Part shown: in pieces, positions 5,433-15,203 of the stretch
How positions within the stretch are numbered: the stretch's first letter is position 1
How the letters are laid out: every line of letters begins with the position of its first letter
Origin: a virus
IMG/VR virus record: IMGVR_UViG_3300025138_000173
Coordinates: 1 to 33,446 of that record
DNA length: 33,446 nt
Reading direction: 5' to 3' (one strand)
Position numbers and translations under genes: made by a program
The notes under the pieces: generated by a model
The model's input: the letters and a program-made list of their open reading frames with translations, nothing else
What the model was told of the DNA's origin: nothing
Databases searched by the model: none

Positions 5433-6852
5433 GGCTACTAAAAAACAAATGCTCAAGGCAATGGAGAAAGCCATTTGCGAGAAATCGTTTTATGAGTTCT
5501 TTATTAAGTCATTTCCAATAGCAGAGCCATCAGTACCTCTGTCAACTAATTTCCACCATAAATACCTTTGCGATATTCTACAAGGCGAAGCCGAAAGGAT
5601 AATAGCAGGTAAAGAAAAAGATAAGGATATAATTATTAACATTCCTTTCCGTAGCACAAAGTCTTTATTGGTTACAGTTCTGTTTCCCGCTTGGTGTTGG
5701 GCTGTTCATCCTAAGATGAGGTTTATAACAGCTTCCTACTCTGCGGAGATTAGTATTGAACACGCAACTAAGTCAAGAGATATAATACAAAGCGAATGGT
5801 ATCAAAGCCATTGGGGAGAGAAATTTCAAATTAAGAAAGACCAAAACCTTAAAGCACGATACGAGAATACATTTCTAGGAGTTAGGAGAGCAACATCTGT
5901 CGGAGGTTCTGTTACAGGACAAGGGGGAGATATAATATTAGTCGATGACCCTACATCTCCAAAGAACGCTGCATCCGAAACAGAAAGAGATAACGCAAAC
6001 GAATGGTATAAGTCAACACTATACTCACGACTTAACGAACCTACAAAGGGAGTTAGGATAATTATTATGCAAAGAGTACACGAAGACGACCTTAGCGGTT
6101 ACCTACTTTACAACTCTCCTGACAAACACCAACACATTTGCATACCCGCAGAACTATCTGACGACCTAAAACCTAAATATCTTGCCGAACACTACGAAGA
6201 TGGTCTGTTTTGGAAGGAAAGGTTCTCTAAACACATACTAGACGACTATAAATCAGCTTTAGGCTCTTATGGATATGCAGGACAGCTACAACAGCGACCT
6301 ACACCTGCCGATAGTGGTATGATACAGAAAAATTGGTTTAAGATTGATACAGACAAGCTAGATGGAGTAGTAAACTTCGTTATTGACCCTGCGTACACCG
6401 CAAGTCAGAAAAATGACCCCTCTGCCCTGTTAGCATACATATTCTTAGACAATAAATGGCAAATTACCGAAGTTCAGAACGTAAGACTTGAATTTCCTGA
6501 CCTTGTTAAGCATATAGGTAAGTTTGTACACAAGAACGGTTACACTAGCCAATCTAAAATATATGTAGAACCAAAGGCAAGTGGTAAATCAATAGTTCAA
6601 ACTCTTGTAAGAGAAACAGGATTGAACGTAAAAGAAGACAAACCTCCAACAAAAGACAAGGTGGCTAGAGTACAAGACATAAGTGCTACCTGTGAAACAG
6701 GCAGAGTGTCTTTGCTAAAAGGACATTGGAACGAAGAATTTTTAATGCAATGTCAGCAATTCCCTGCGGCAAAGCACGATGATATGGTAGATTGCCTTGT
6801 AATGGCACTAAGTCATCACTTTTCTGCACAGAAAGTGGTATTCTTTGGCTAA
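5425..6852 (+). CDS. terL: Terminase large subunit, 475 aa
   Basis: ATPase and nuclease that packages DNA into the prohead. The N-terminal ATPase has a deviant Walker A, INIPFRSTKS (residues about 71-80), where the usual PRxxGKS glycine is replaced (STKS), and a Walker B IILVDDP (170-176) followed by the QRVHEDDLSG coupling region (about 216-225). The C-terminal RNase H-like nuclease shows VIDPAYT (Asp321) and HDDMVDCLVMAL (Asp452, Asp453, Asp456). Length is normal for this class. It starts 8 bases inside the preceding gene. Confidence 0.95.
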   Translation: MDKATKKQMLKAMEKAICEKSFYEFFIKSFPIAEPSVPLSTNFHHKYLCDILQGEAERIIAGKEKDKDIIINIPFRSTKSLLVTVLFPAWCWAVHPKMRFITASYSAEISIEHATKSRDIIQSEWYQSHWGEKFQIKKDQNLKARYENTFLGVRRATSVGGSVTGQGGDIILVDDPTSPKNAASETERDNANEWYKSTLYSRLNEPTKGVRIIIMQRVHEDDLSGYLLYNSPDKHQHICIPAELSDDLKPKYLAEHYEDGLFWKERFSKHILDDYKSALGSYGYAGQLQQRPTPADSGMIQKNWFKIDTDKLDGVVNFVIDPAYTASQKNDPSALLAYIFLDNKWQITEVQNVRLEFPDLVKHIGKFVHKNGYTSQSKIYVEPKASGKSIVQTLVRETGLNVKEDKPPTKDKVARVQDISATCETGRVSLLKGHWNEEFLMQCQQFPAAKHDDMVDCLVMALSHHFSAQKVVFFG

Positions 6853-6881
6853 ACAGGGTATAAAATTGAAAAATGACAAAA

Positions 6882-6907
6882 ATTGCGTAATTTAAGCAAT
6901 AATTTTT
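6882..6907 (+). terminator. Weak hairpin after terminase gene
   Basis: ATTGC (6882-6886) pairs with GCAAT (6896-6900), then AATTTTT. Only 5 bp, so at most an attenuator between the terminase and tail genes. Confidence 0.35.
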
Positions 6908-6913
6908 AACAAA

Positions 6914-6922
6914 TTTGCAACT
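6914..6922 (+). promoter_or_regulatory. Possible promoter with TTTGCAACT upstream of ATG
   Basis: TTTGCAACTATG here is identical to the sequence at the protease gene start (18799-18810). The TAnn part of the -7 element is poor (CAAATTTG), so the call is tentative. TTTG is 5 bases from the ATG at 6923, again predicting a leaderless transcript. Confidence 0.4.
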
Positions 6923-7303
6923 ATGACTAAAATAGAAGGTGTAAGCGAAGAACACACGGTAATCTTAACAGAATACCTTACTTTCTTGAAAAAACAGCTA
7001 TATACTATAACAGAATACTGTGATGAAGGTAAATATCACGATTTTGAAGACGTTTTAGAAGATATAATATCATATTATGTTGATTTCAAGAAATACGCTG
7101 TTCACGATGAGGCAGGTATGGAAGAATGGATTTATATGTTGCCAAACTTGACTATGTACTCATTTATGGGGTTTTTAGCGGGTGTAAAGAACAAAAGAAA
7201 CATTATAGTAATAGATAAGGTCTATGAAAGTGTTTTAATGTCAACAATGGAAACGATTGGACTTATCTCCGATTCTATTCAGGATAAATTAGAAGTAAAA
7301 TAA
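6923..7303 (+). CDS. Phage hypothetical protein at start of tail module, 126 aa
   Basis: Acidic helical protein with conserved-looking aromatic clusters (YYVDFKKYAVHDEAGMEEW, LPNLTMYSFMGFLAG). No recognised family and no clear membrane span. It begins the tail block, one base before the chaperone gene, so it may be an assembly or head-tail factor; that is inference from position only. Confidence 0.65.
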   Translation: MTKIEGVSEEHTVILTEYLTFLKKQLYTITEYCDEGKYHDFEDVLEDIISYYVDFKKYAVHDEAGMEEWIYMLPNLTMYSFMGFLAGVKNKRNIIVIDKVYESVLMSTMETIGLISDSIQDKLEVK

Positions 7304-7304
7304 T

Positions 7305-7946
7305 ATGTTAAATATAACTATAAATAAAAAAGATTACGAGATTCCAAACAAGTGGTCAGAAATGACTTTAGAATACTACTGCGGAATATATGAGATAATC
7401 AAAAAGTATCAGCGTACCGAAGAACAAAACGAAGAAGATGAGGGGAAAGACCTATCAAAATTCTTTTTTGTTCAAGAAACAAGGATGTATCGTGAGTTAT
7501 TTATCTATATGACAAATATTGATAATGACACAATGGATAAAATTCCAATGGAGGATGTAGAATCTGTAATTAAATGCTTAGACAACATTATGGAAAAGTA
7601 TGAGCCAAAAGGAATTACACATTTTGTGTTAAATCACGATACATACTATTTTCCAATGGATTTTCTAAGAACAGGAACTTTTGGAGAGTATATTGAATCA
7701 AGTCAGCTTGAGATGAACACAGAGTACCTAAAGAACGGTAGATTTGATATTTTACCCGAACAAATGGCTATTTTGTGTAAACAAGTTGACGAAGAATTAG
7801 ATTTAGATAATATTGACGAAAAAACAAAACTTTTCAAACAAATAAAAATGGATATTGTTTGGGAGTTCAGTTTTTTTTTGAACAAACGTGCAATATCATC
7901 TCTAAGTCTTATCCAAACCTTTTTAGGGGAGGAACAGATAGCGTAG
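7305..7946 (+). CDS. Tail assembly chaperone, G-like (frame 0 product), 213 aa
   Basis: Begins with a short beta region (LNITINKKDYEIPNKWSEMTLEYYC), then an acidic helical body, as in tail chaperones of Bacteroidota siphoviruses. The assignment rests on the arrangement: its 3' end overlaps a -1 frame extension at a run of nine T (7871-7879), as in the lambda G/GT pair, within the tail module. Frame 0 reads FSFFLNKRAISS and stops at 7946. Alternative: two separate tail genes with a chance overlap. Confidence 0.6.
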   Translation: MLNITINKKDYEIPNKWSEMTLEYYCGIYEIIKKYQRTEEQNEEDEGKDLSKFFFVQETRMYRELFIYMTNIDNDTMDKIPMEDVESVIKCLDNIMEKYEPKGITHFVLNHDTYYFPMDFLRTGTFGEYIESSQLEMNTEYLKNGRFDILPEQMAILCKQVDEELDLDNIDEKTKLFKQIKMDIVWEFSFFLNKRAISSLSLIQTFLGEEQIA

Positions 7947-8173
7947 CTGTTGCAAAGGCAAGTAAGATTATGAAACCATTTGGTTGGCTTAATACTCTTT
8001 ATGACTTAGCAATGGATGGTGTTTTTACTACAAATGGTAAAGATGCAATACAAAGCGTAAAAGATGAAAGTCTGTATAAGGTTTTAACTTTTATGTCTTG
8101 GAAGACAGCTAAAACAGATTATGAAATAGCTGTAAACGAAGAACAAAGAAAACTAGCAAACAATGGCATTTAA
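7859..8173 (+). CDS. Tail chaperone GT extension read by -1 frameshift
   Basis: This frame is -1 relative to 7305-7946. It has no ATG near its 5' end (the first Met is about 40 codons in), yet the sequence before that Met, EQTCNIISKSYPNLFRGG, looks like real protein. A slip on the T run would join it to the upstream product, giving a protein of about 289 residues. The C-terminal part (FGWLNTLYDLAMDG, LYKVLTFMSWKTAKTDYE) resembles the T part of Bacteroidota phage chaperones. It ends overlapping the next ATG. Confidence 0.6.
   Translation: MGVQFFFEQTCNIISKSYPNLFRGGTDSVAVAKASKIMKPFGWLNTLYDLAMDGVFTTNGKDAIQSVKDESLYKVLTFMSWKTAKTDYEIAVNEEQRKLANNGI
7869..7881 (+). other. Candidate -1 frameshift slippery site (T9)
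   Basis: Nine T at 7871-7879, read AGT TTT TTT TTG in frame 0 and AGT TTT TTT TTT GAA after a -1 slip. It satisfies the X XXY YYZ rule with all T. No obvious strong pseudoknot downstream; transcriptional slippage is also possible on such a run. Confidence 0.6.
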
Positions 8174-9341
8174 AAGGCTAAGAGAATTAAGAGATAGGTT
8201 TGAACAACAATGGATAAACGGAGGTTTTATTTTTGGTTATGAAAATGAAATTAATGAAAATCACAATAACGATTATCCGTTACTTCTTGTTTTACCACCA
8301 ACATCAGAACTTCCTGCAACGGAAGGAGATAGTAAGGAAGATTACACTTTTGAGTGTTTAGTCGTTAAGCCTTATCATCAAAACCAAACAGGCTCACTTG
8401 ACGTAGTGCTTTCACTATTAGAACAAGAAGCCCTTACTTGGTTACAAAGAGTATTAGATAGCTACACAAATAAAGAGGTAATTTTAAGTCCTAACAGTAT
8501 ATCAGTTGAACGAGAAAAAGAACTATATAACGACAAGTTGATACAAGTTAGGCTTACTTTTACTCTTAATGCTTTCTCACATCACTTCTCTCACTATGAC
8601 GAGAGTTCTATAACTGCTTTATCTCCAAGTATTTGGTTGAGGTCAGATTTAGGTGTTAAAACGCAAATGTTTGGAGGTAACGAGGTTGTAACAAGATGGA
8701 AAGACCAAAGTGGTAATTCTAACGACTTTATACAGGCTACATCAACAAAACAGGCTTCCTATGAATACGAAGACACTACCAATGGCTATCCTTACCTTAA
8801 TTTTGATGGAACGGATGACTTTATGCAATGTGTAAATAATTCTATTGACGGAACGTCAGATTCTTTAGATAGAGCAATATCTATGTTCTATATAGCTAAG
8901 ACCAACACTGCAACAGCAGGCTCTCTTATATCTTTAAACGCTTCTAATGCTGCTTTTCCTCAAATAGATATTAACGCAAGGGTAAACAACGGAGAATCAA
9001 ATTGGAACAATTACCTTAATGATAGTCAAGATGATGTTTCTAGTTATATATACACAACTGATGTTTTAAACACAACGGGAGTGTATGGATTTACCTTAAA
9101 AGCAAACGGAGAAATGATGTCTTACTATAATGGTGCTAAGGTAGATACAGAGGACAACGCAAGTTTTGACCCACAGCCATATACCAACGTATATCCAATA
9201 ATGTTGGGTGCTACTAGGTTTGTTTCTCCTGCAAACTTTTTAAACGCACAGATACAGGAGATACTTATATTTGACAAAGCTCTTAGTACAGACGAAGCAT
9301 TGCATTTATCAAAATACTTACAACATAAATACAACATATAA
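8163..9341 (+). CDS. Tail-terminator-like protein fused to LamG-like domain, 392 aa
   Basis: Residues 1-145 look like a small tail-terminator/completion protein: alpha/beta, with LLVLPP, YTFECLVVKPY and a LTFTLNAFSH end. Residues about 153-392 form a LamG/concanavalin-type beta-sandwich: SPSIWLRSDLGV, WKDQSGNSNDF, FDGTDDFM and a C-terminal EILIFDKALSTDEALHLSKYL. Such domains usually bind glycans or decorate virions. The fusion would place a binding domain at the tail tube or neck. Tail-terminator identity is inferred from size and place after the chaperone pair. Confidence 0.65.
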   Translation: MAFKRLRELRDRFEQQWINGGFIFGYENEINENHNNDYPLLLVLPPTSELPATEGDSKEDYTFECLVVKPYHQNQTGSLDVVLSLLEQEALTWLQRVLDSYTNKEVILSPNSISVEREKELYNDKLIQVRLTFTLNAFSHHFSHYDESSITALSPSIWLRSDLGVKTQMFGGNEVVTRWKDQSGNSNDFIQATSTKQASYEYEDTTNGYPYLNFDGTDDFMQCVNNSIDGTSDSLDRAISMFYIAKTNTATAGSLISLNASNAAFPQIDINARVNNGESNWNNYLNDSQDDVSSYIYTTDVLNTTGVYGFTLKANGEMMSYYNGAKVDTEDNASFDPQPYTNVYPIMLGATRFVSPANFLNAQIQEILIFDKALSTDEALHLSKYLQHKYNI

Positions 9342-11578
9342 TGGCAAGTACGCAACTAATACAACAACCAATATCACATATAAAAGGATTAATCTCAGCA
9401 CACGAACCTATAAAGTTTACGCTTAGGTTGTCAGATTCTACTGCAATAGATAATTTTCCGTCTTGTTTGTTTATAATTACCCCTAGAGATTCTCGTACTA
9501 ATGAATACGACTATGATAATAAAGTTACGATACGAGTTCAGCCATCAATAAATGTTCCTAATATACTTTCAACCGAAGGCGGTAATAAGTCTACCATAAA
9601 CGACTTTGCTCTTGACTTAAGTAGTATATGTAGAGATTACCTTTCTTACGACCTAAGAAGCTGTACTCAGGACACCTCTAAGGGTGTCAACAGAGATATT
9701 ACACAGTCTATGCCATCATACAATATGTTTAAGGAGTTTAGTGTTACTATTCGCCCTGAAGAATTAGTTTCAGGAGTTTTAACACCTGATTCTAACATTG
9801 AGAAAGTTTATAACTTTAAGGTTGCTAACGTAGCTTTTTCTCACGAAGAACAGCATAGCCTTTACATAGCAAATAGATTATATCAAGACGGAGATGACTT
9901 TGATTCAAACGAGGGATTGCTAAAAGCTTTTACGCATAGTGCAGATAATACAACGGGAAGGCAAAAATACCTTACACTAAAACCAAATCATAGGATAATA
10001 GGTACTGACGAATGTGAATACATTTCTATTGTTGCAAAGGGAGGGGAAACAAACTATCCTTACGCACTAATAAATTTTACATTTAAAAGCGGACTTGGAT
10101 TAACTGATGGTCGAGGGAATACACTAGCACTTAAATTAAACTTTTCTGCTCAAGGAAACGGAAGTTATAGTTCTTCAGGTGGTATTTACCATTGGGGAGG
10201 AAATCCTATTGATAACGACTTTGCCTCACACAAACCTGAGCTTGGTGTTTTTCAGTTAGGAGTAGGAACAAGAAATATAAAAGAAGCATTTTTTGGTTGG
10301 ACTGATAGAACTGAAGATGGCACTCCACCAATAGGAGATTGGAGTAACATAGCTTCCTATACAGTAAAAACTTTAGGCTCTAACGACAGCAAACAGGTAG
10401 GGCAAACATTAACTTATCACATAAACCACGATTCAGAAAACGACAAGTATTTTGGAAAGTCGGTAAGGTTTCATTGGCAAAACAGACTAGGAGGTATAGA
10501 CAGTTATACTTTTGATGGTATGGCAACGGAAGGAATAAAAGTTTCCTCTAAGATGTACGAGCAATCTATATACCCACAATTTACAGGACAGATAGGTAAT
10601 TCAGTAGATAGTGCTAAGTTGTTTGCAAATTCAGAAACTCCTAACACAAGTTTAAAGTATGGAGGCTTAAATAACAGGATTGGAGGTCTTACCTCAGACG
10701 AGTACAGAAGTGTCAGCAAATCGACTGTAAAAGCCTTTAGAGAGGGTCAGGCGGTATCAAACCCATACCCAAAACAACAACAACCTATGATGGAGGATTT
10801 ATTATCTTCTCCTAACGTATGGGTAGAAAGAGGTTGGAAAGGTAGAGAGATATTTAGAGATAACTTTGATGCAATACCAACATCGGGTAGTTGGAATGTA
10901 AGAGTAGGAGATTTTACAACAAGCGGTAGCGTTTCTTCTGCTGACGGTCATACAACGGGAACTAATGCTTACATTAAAGGCGATAACGGAGGAAATGATG
11001 AGCTTTGGGTAGATAGTAAGAAGCTATTTTATTACGACCCTGAAAAGATTTATGAGGTAGAAGTAAGGGTAAAGCGTACAGGAAGTGGCTTAGGAACTAC
11101 TTATTGCGGATTATTAGGGTATGCAGAAAACAAAACTACTAAAATAAGTACAGCAGGAGCTAATACTCACGATTCAGCTCATTATATAACCCTAAAAAAT
11201 TACGACCAAACAAGTAATGATGAGTGGGAAGTATGGAGGGGGTATATATCGGGTCATATATCTGCGGGAGATACAGCAGGTAGTCTATCAAATAGCCCAA
11301 ACTTTCCTGCAAAAGCATATACGGATATAGAGTATTTTGCACCACAATTTATATTTCATTTTGACGACAAAGCAGGGACAAGTTTTATAGACTACCTTGT
11401 AGTAAGAGAATACGAAAGTGATTTACCAATGACTAGCGGATGGTACAGCACATTAAACAAGAACTACTATGTTCCTGTAAATATAAAAGATGCTTCTACG
11501 TCAACATTTGATAGCGAGAATCAATCTACTATGACAATAAACTACGTTGAAAGTAAAGAAAAAAGAACTATACAATAA
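9341..11578 (+). CDS. Large tail protein, probable distal tail/baseplate, 745 aa
   Basis: Almost all beta-structure. The first ~180 residues resemble N-terminal parts of Bacteroidota phage tail proteins (SAHEPIKFTLRLSD, PRDSRTNEYDYDN, LSSICRDYL). Residues ~535-690 (FRDNFDAIP, SGSWNVRV, then KIYEVEVRVKRTG and SFIDYLVVREY) look like a carbohydrate-binding-type jelly roll. Position between the tail-terminator-like gene and the SKTFKIPATK tail protein supports a distal-tail or receptor-contact role. It overlaps the neighbouring genes by one base (TAATG). Confidence 0.65.
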   Translation: MASTQLIQQPISHIKGLISAHEPIKFTLRLSDSTAIDNFPSCLFIITPRDSRTNEYDYDNKVTIRVQPSINVPNILSTEGGNKSTINDFALDLSSICRDYLSYDLRSCTQDTSKGVNRDITQSMPSYNMFKEFSVTIRPEELVSGVLTPDSNIEKVYNFKVANVAFSHEEQHSLYIANRLYQDGDDFDSNEGLLKAFTHSADNTTGRQKYLTLKPNHRIIGTDECEYISIVAKGGETNYPYALINFTFKSGLGLTDGRGNTLALKLNFSAQGNGSYSSSGGIYHWGGNPIDNDFASHKPELGVFQLGVGTRNIKEAFFGWTDRTEDGTPPIGDWSNIASYTVKTLGSNDSKQVGQTLTYHINHDSENDKYFGKSVRFHWQNRLGGIDSYTFDGMATEGIKVSSKMYEQSIYPQFTGQIGNSVDSAKLFANSETPNTSLKYGGLNNRIGGLTSDEYRSVSKSTVKAFREGQAVSNPYPKQQQPMMEDLLSSPNVWVERGWKGREIFRDNFDAIPTSGSWNVRVGDFTTSGSVSSADGHTTGTNAYIKGDNGGNDELWVDSKKLFYYDPEKIYEVEVRVKRTGSGLGTTYCGLLGYAENKTTKISTAGANTHDSAHYITLKNYDQTSNDEWEVWRGYISGHISAGDTAGSLSNSPNFPAKAYTDIEYFAPQFIFHFDDKAGTSFIDYLVVREYESDLPMTSGWYSTLNKNYYVPVNIKDASTSTFDSENQSTMTINYVESKEKRTIQ

Positions 11579-14211
11579 TGGCTGAAATAAAAGTTGAGTT
11601 AAGAGATTTTGACAATAAGATACTAGGTAGTCTTGATATTACTTCTAGTGATAACTTTCCTTTGTCTTTGACCTATCAGAATTTTGATATTAGAGATTTT
11701 AGTTCAAGAAACGGTAGCTTTAGTAAGACTTTTAAAATACCCGCTACTAAACACAATAACGTATTGTTAGCACATATTTACAAAGATGGTAACATTGATG
11801 TAAAAAACACTAGAGCAGATATACCATCTACAATATATTCAGACAATGTTCCGATAGTATCGGGTACTCTTAAAGTAACAAAAATATTAAAGAATACAGA
11901 TGTATTAGAGTATGATTGCAACTTCTTAGGAGATAATATGGATTGGGCTTCTAAGATTAAAAACAAAGACCTTAAAGAGTTAACATTTACAAAGACGGGA
12001 GGTTACATATATGATGACGTACAAGGATTGTCGGGTAACGCAAGAGATTTTTCAACTTTTCAATCAACAGAAGACACTTTACACTATCCATTAATGTCTG
12101 TTGGAGAAGGGGATAGCCCAAGAAATCAAGTTGTAGATTCTGATTTTGTTCCTTCTTTTTATCTTAAAACAATATGGGATAAGATATTTGCTGCCGAAGG
12201 ATATACGGTAGATAGTCAGTTCTGTAATAGCGACTACTTTAAATCACTTATAGTTCCTTTTGAATTTCAAAGGCAGGGAGAGATAAGTAACTTTAAGTAC
12301 GGAAAAATACAGAGAACGTCAGAAAGTTCAGAATTAGGTGTTCTTAACCATGGTAACGATATAACTAACCCCGCACCTCACGTTGCATCAACAAGCCTTA
12401 CCGTTAGCGGAAGAATAGGTAGGTTGACACAACTTGCCAATGGCAATATAATACAAGCTAGATTTCCTTTTAACGGACAGCTAGTGATAGATGATGCGGA
12501 TGTTCAGGCGGATACTTTGGCATTGCAAAATTCAACGGGAAATGTTCAAAAAGGCTCAAATACTCACGCAAGTATTGACGGTTCTACTATGCTTGTAAAG
12601 AACGAGGCGGGTACACACGCTATTGACTTTAACATAAACTTTAGACACTATAAAGAATCAGGGGGTAATAGTACGGTAAAATACAAAATAGTAGGAGAGC
12701 TTTGGCAGGTAAACGATGATTTTGATGGTAATATTTCAACAGATTCAGATTTAACTAACGGTACTTATTCGTTTTACAACACAGTAAACCTTGCAAATCA
12801 AGGAACTAACCCTGCAAACAACCCAATACAAAGGCTTTGGAGAGAGGAATCTGACCTAATACAAAGTCAGGGTCTTCACGATTCCACTTATAACTTTAGT
12901 ACCTCTCAAGATGGTGCTGTTATAGTTACGGGAAATGAAGTGGGGGTAAAATATATGTTTACTGCTGCTATTGAAATGATAGATTATGGTAGTTACAATT
13001 CAGGTAAAGTGCGATTTTCGTGGAAAAGCGGAACAATGGAAATTAAAGGTTCTGACACTATTGAGATTGGAGAGGACTTAGGGGATATACAATACTTTAT
13101 TCCAAAAGGAAAACAATCTGATTTTATTTCGGGTGTTTCGCAGATGTTCAACCTTCAGTTTAAAACTGATTCGGCATCTAAAATAGTTAAAGTAGAACCT
13201 TACGACTATTTTTACAAAAAATTTAGCGATTCTGTTGATTGGACTAGCAAAATTGATTTTTCAAAAACTATTCAAGATGAATTTATACACGATATAAAAT
13301 CAGAGATAGTAGTTAAATATAAGGATGCTTCTTCAGATGCTTTTTTAGAAAGGTTTAACAAGAAAAATGAAACTGATTGGGGTGCTTACAGAGAGCTAGA
13401 CACACAAGGAATATTTGCTGACGGAAACTATACTGTTGAGAATAAATATTTTTCTCCATCATTTAATTGGTATGAGATAGACTACGTTGACCAAGATGCG
13501 GGTCATTCATCAAGCAGAAGACCATTTATACCTATCTATCATTCTAAGTATTCTAATATAGAGGCTAACAGAAATGCAATAAGAGCAGAGAAAGATTTTG
13601 GAATAGGTGCTAGAGTTCTTATAACTGTTCCTGTTGATAGTGGAAACGAAAGATATATGAGTTCACAGTCAGGTCAAATCACAGGATATTCTACTCATAC
13701 TCTAGGAGATATTACAACATCTAATACTTTTGAGTTTGATTTTTGTAGAGCAAACTTCTTTCACTTAGACAATGCTCAAAACCTTTCTACGGGTTCAGAC
13801 CAATTTGGAGAGTTTGTGAAGTTAAACGCAGGAACTTATAATGGAACAGCACTACTTTTAGACCCAAATCTATCGTTCAACGATGTTGAATATTTAGATG
13901 CACAAAATTCAGGAAATACATCTACGCTAACAGGTTTGTTTAAGAGCTTTTATTCTAAAATGGTAAACCAACTAAAACAAAAGCCTAGAATAAAAAGCAT
14001 ATACATCAATCTAAATCAAAACGATATTGCTCTGTTTGATTTTCAAAGGCTTGTGTTTTTAGATGGAATTTATTACAGGGTTAACAAAATAGTTGATTTT
14101 AAGCCACATTTAAAGCAAAGTACAAAAGTAGAATTGGTAGAGTATTTTGATTTAGGATTAGAAAGCAATACGGGAGAAATAATGAATCTAGGAGAAGTAT
14201 TAAACTTATAA
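11578..14211 (+). CDS. Large tail protein of the Bacteroidota SKTFKIPAT type, 877 aa
   Basis: The N-terminus carries RDFSSRNGSFSKTFKIPATK (residues ~40-59) plus a nearby N-N-x-L, a signature I associate with tail proteins of Bacteroidota siphoviruses, probably a hub or tail-tip component. The long body is beta-rich and the C-terminus returns to a conserved-looking RLVFLDGIYYRVNKIVDFKP and VELVEYFDLG. Exact role (Tal-like hub or baseplate) is inferred from its place upstream of the tape measure and downstream of the distal tail protein. Confidence 0.7.
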   Translation: MAEIKVELRDFDNKILGSLDITSSDNFPLSLTYQNFDIRDFSSRNGSFSKTFKIPATKHNNVLLAHIYKDGNIDVKNTRADIPSTIYSDNVPIVSGTLKVTKILKNTDVLEYDCNFLGDNMDWASKIKNKDLKELTFTKTGGYIYDDVQGLSGNARDFSTFQSTEDTLHYPLMSVGEGDSPRNQVVDSDFVPSFYLKTIWDKIFAAEGYTVDSQFCNSDYFKSLIVPFEFQRQGEISNFKYGKIQRTSESSELGVLNHGNDITNPAPHVASTSLTVSGRIGRLTQLANGNIIQARFPFNGQLVIDDADVQADTLALQNSTGNVQKGSNTHASIDGSTMLVKNEAGTHAIDFNINFRHYKESGGNSTVKYKIVGELWQVNDDFDGNISTDSDLTNGTYSFYNTVNLANQGTNPANNPIQRLWREESDLIQSQGLHDSTYNFSTSQDGAVIVTGNEVGVKYMFTAAIEMIDYGSYNSGKVRFSWKSGTMEIKGSDTIEIGEDLGDIQYFIPKGKQSDFISGVSQMFNLQFKTDSASKIVKVEPYDYFYKKFSDSVDWTSKIDFSKTIQDEFIHDIKSEIVVKYKDASSDAFLERFNKKNETDWGAYRELDTQGIFADGNYTVENKYFSPSFNWYEIDYVDQDAGHSSSRRPFIPIYHSKYSNIEANRNAIRAEKDFGIGARVLITVPVDSGNERYMSSQSGQITGYSTHTLGDITTSNTFEFDFCRANFFHLDNAQNLSTGSDQFGEFVKLNAGTYNGTALLLDPNLSFNDVEYLDAQNSGNTSTLTGLFKSFYSKMVNQLKQKPRIKSIYINLNQNDIALFDFQRLVFLDGIYYRVNKIVDFKPHLKQSTKVELVEYFDLGLESNTGEIMNLGEVLNL

Positions 14212-15203
14212 TGAGTAAATTTTACAAAATAACTGACAAGCAAGAATCTTTACAAAAAGTGTATTGCACTATTGATGGAGTTTTAACACCTGTTGTCTAC
14301 AAAGAATTAACCTCTAGTTACACAACGGGTGCTGAGTATTCTTCTTATAACGACTTAAAAATTACAGGTCAAAAAAGATTGATTGCTCAGTCTTCCCTTA
14401 AAAACGCTTCGCCAATACAAGGGATTCTAACGGAAGAAGTGGAAACAACTACGACAACACCACAAAAGGGAACTGTTATTACAAAGACAACAACCAAAAT
14501 ATCTCCTATCTGTGTATTTGAGTTTAGCCACAAGGTGTTTGACGAAAACGGTTCTGTTTCTAAATGGGTAAGCTCTTTTGGAAGTTCATCGCTATCTCAA
14601 TCAACATCAGGAAATCAACCTGCTTTGGGATTTTATGGCAAGGGTATTAATGGTTCAGCACCTATATTTTTTGACGGTGCTAACTCAGATTTTATGTCTT
14701 TCGATTCTGCCATAACTCTAACAGGAGATTTTACTTTGTTTTTTTATGTTGAGCCATTAAAATATGTAGGAAGTATGAAACGTCAAAGACTATTGGGAAA
14801 GAGTGATAATGACAATATGTTTTTATCTATTGGAGAATTAGCAAATGAATCATATACACTAAGTTTTACTTCTTCAACTAAAGTTCAGGTTGCCAACACA
14901 CCTCTATATTGGTCTCCACATCAACCCGTAAAAGAAGATAAAAATAAGGTTTTAATTAGCGTTATAAGAAACGGAACAACACTTATCATAAGAGAGAATG
15001 GTCTTCAGGTGGCTTCCGAAACAGTATCAACAACAGACTTTACATTTGACCAAATGGGAAAGGTGTCTGACCAAGATGCTGATTCACAGACTATGCACTC
15101 AAGTATGTATCACTTTTCTGCTTTTAATGGTGCTATCGTTAAAAACTTAGAGAACATTGAGGCTTCTATATTAAAAAGAGTAAAACAAGCTAAATCTATA
15201 TAA
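14211..15203 (+). CDS. LamG-like tail fibre/adhesin protein, 330 aa
   Basis: Short N-terminal attachment region, then a Thr-rich linker around residues 78-95 (EETTTTTPQ-type with alternating Thr and Lys), then a concanavalin/LamG-like sandwich from ~130: KGINGSAPIFFDGANSDFM, GDFTLFFYVEP, LISVIRNGTTLIIRENG. Likely a virion surface protein that binds the host surface. C-terminal basic helix (LKRVKQAKSI). It is the second of three such domains in the genome. One-base overlaps with both neighbours place it in the tail operon. Confidence 0.65.
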   Translation: MSKFYKITDKQESLQKVYCTIDGVLTPVVYKELTSSYTTGAEYSSYNDLKITGQKRLIAQSSLKNASPIQGILTEEVETTTTTPQKGTVITKTTTKISPICVFEFSHKVFDENGSVSKWVSSFGSSSLSQSTSGNQPALGFYGKGINGSAPIFFDGANSDFMSFDSAITLTGDFTLFFYVEPLKYVGSMKRQRLLGKSDNDNMFLSIGELANESYTLSFTSSTKVQVANTPLYWSPHQPVKEDKNKVLISVIRNGTTLIIRENGLQVASETVSTTDFTFDQMGKVSDQDADSQTMHSSMYHFSAFNGAIVKNLENIEASILKRVKQAKSI

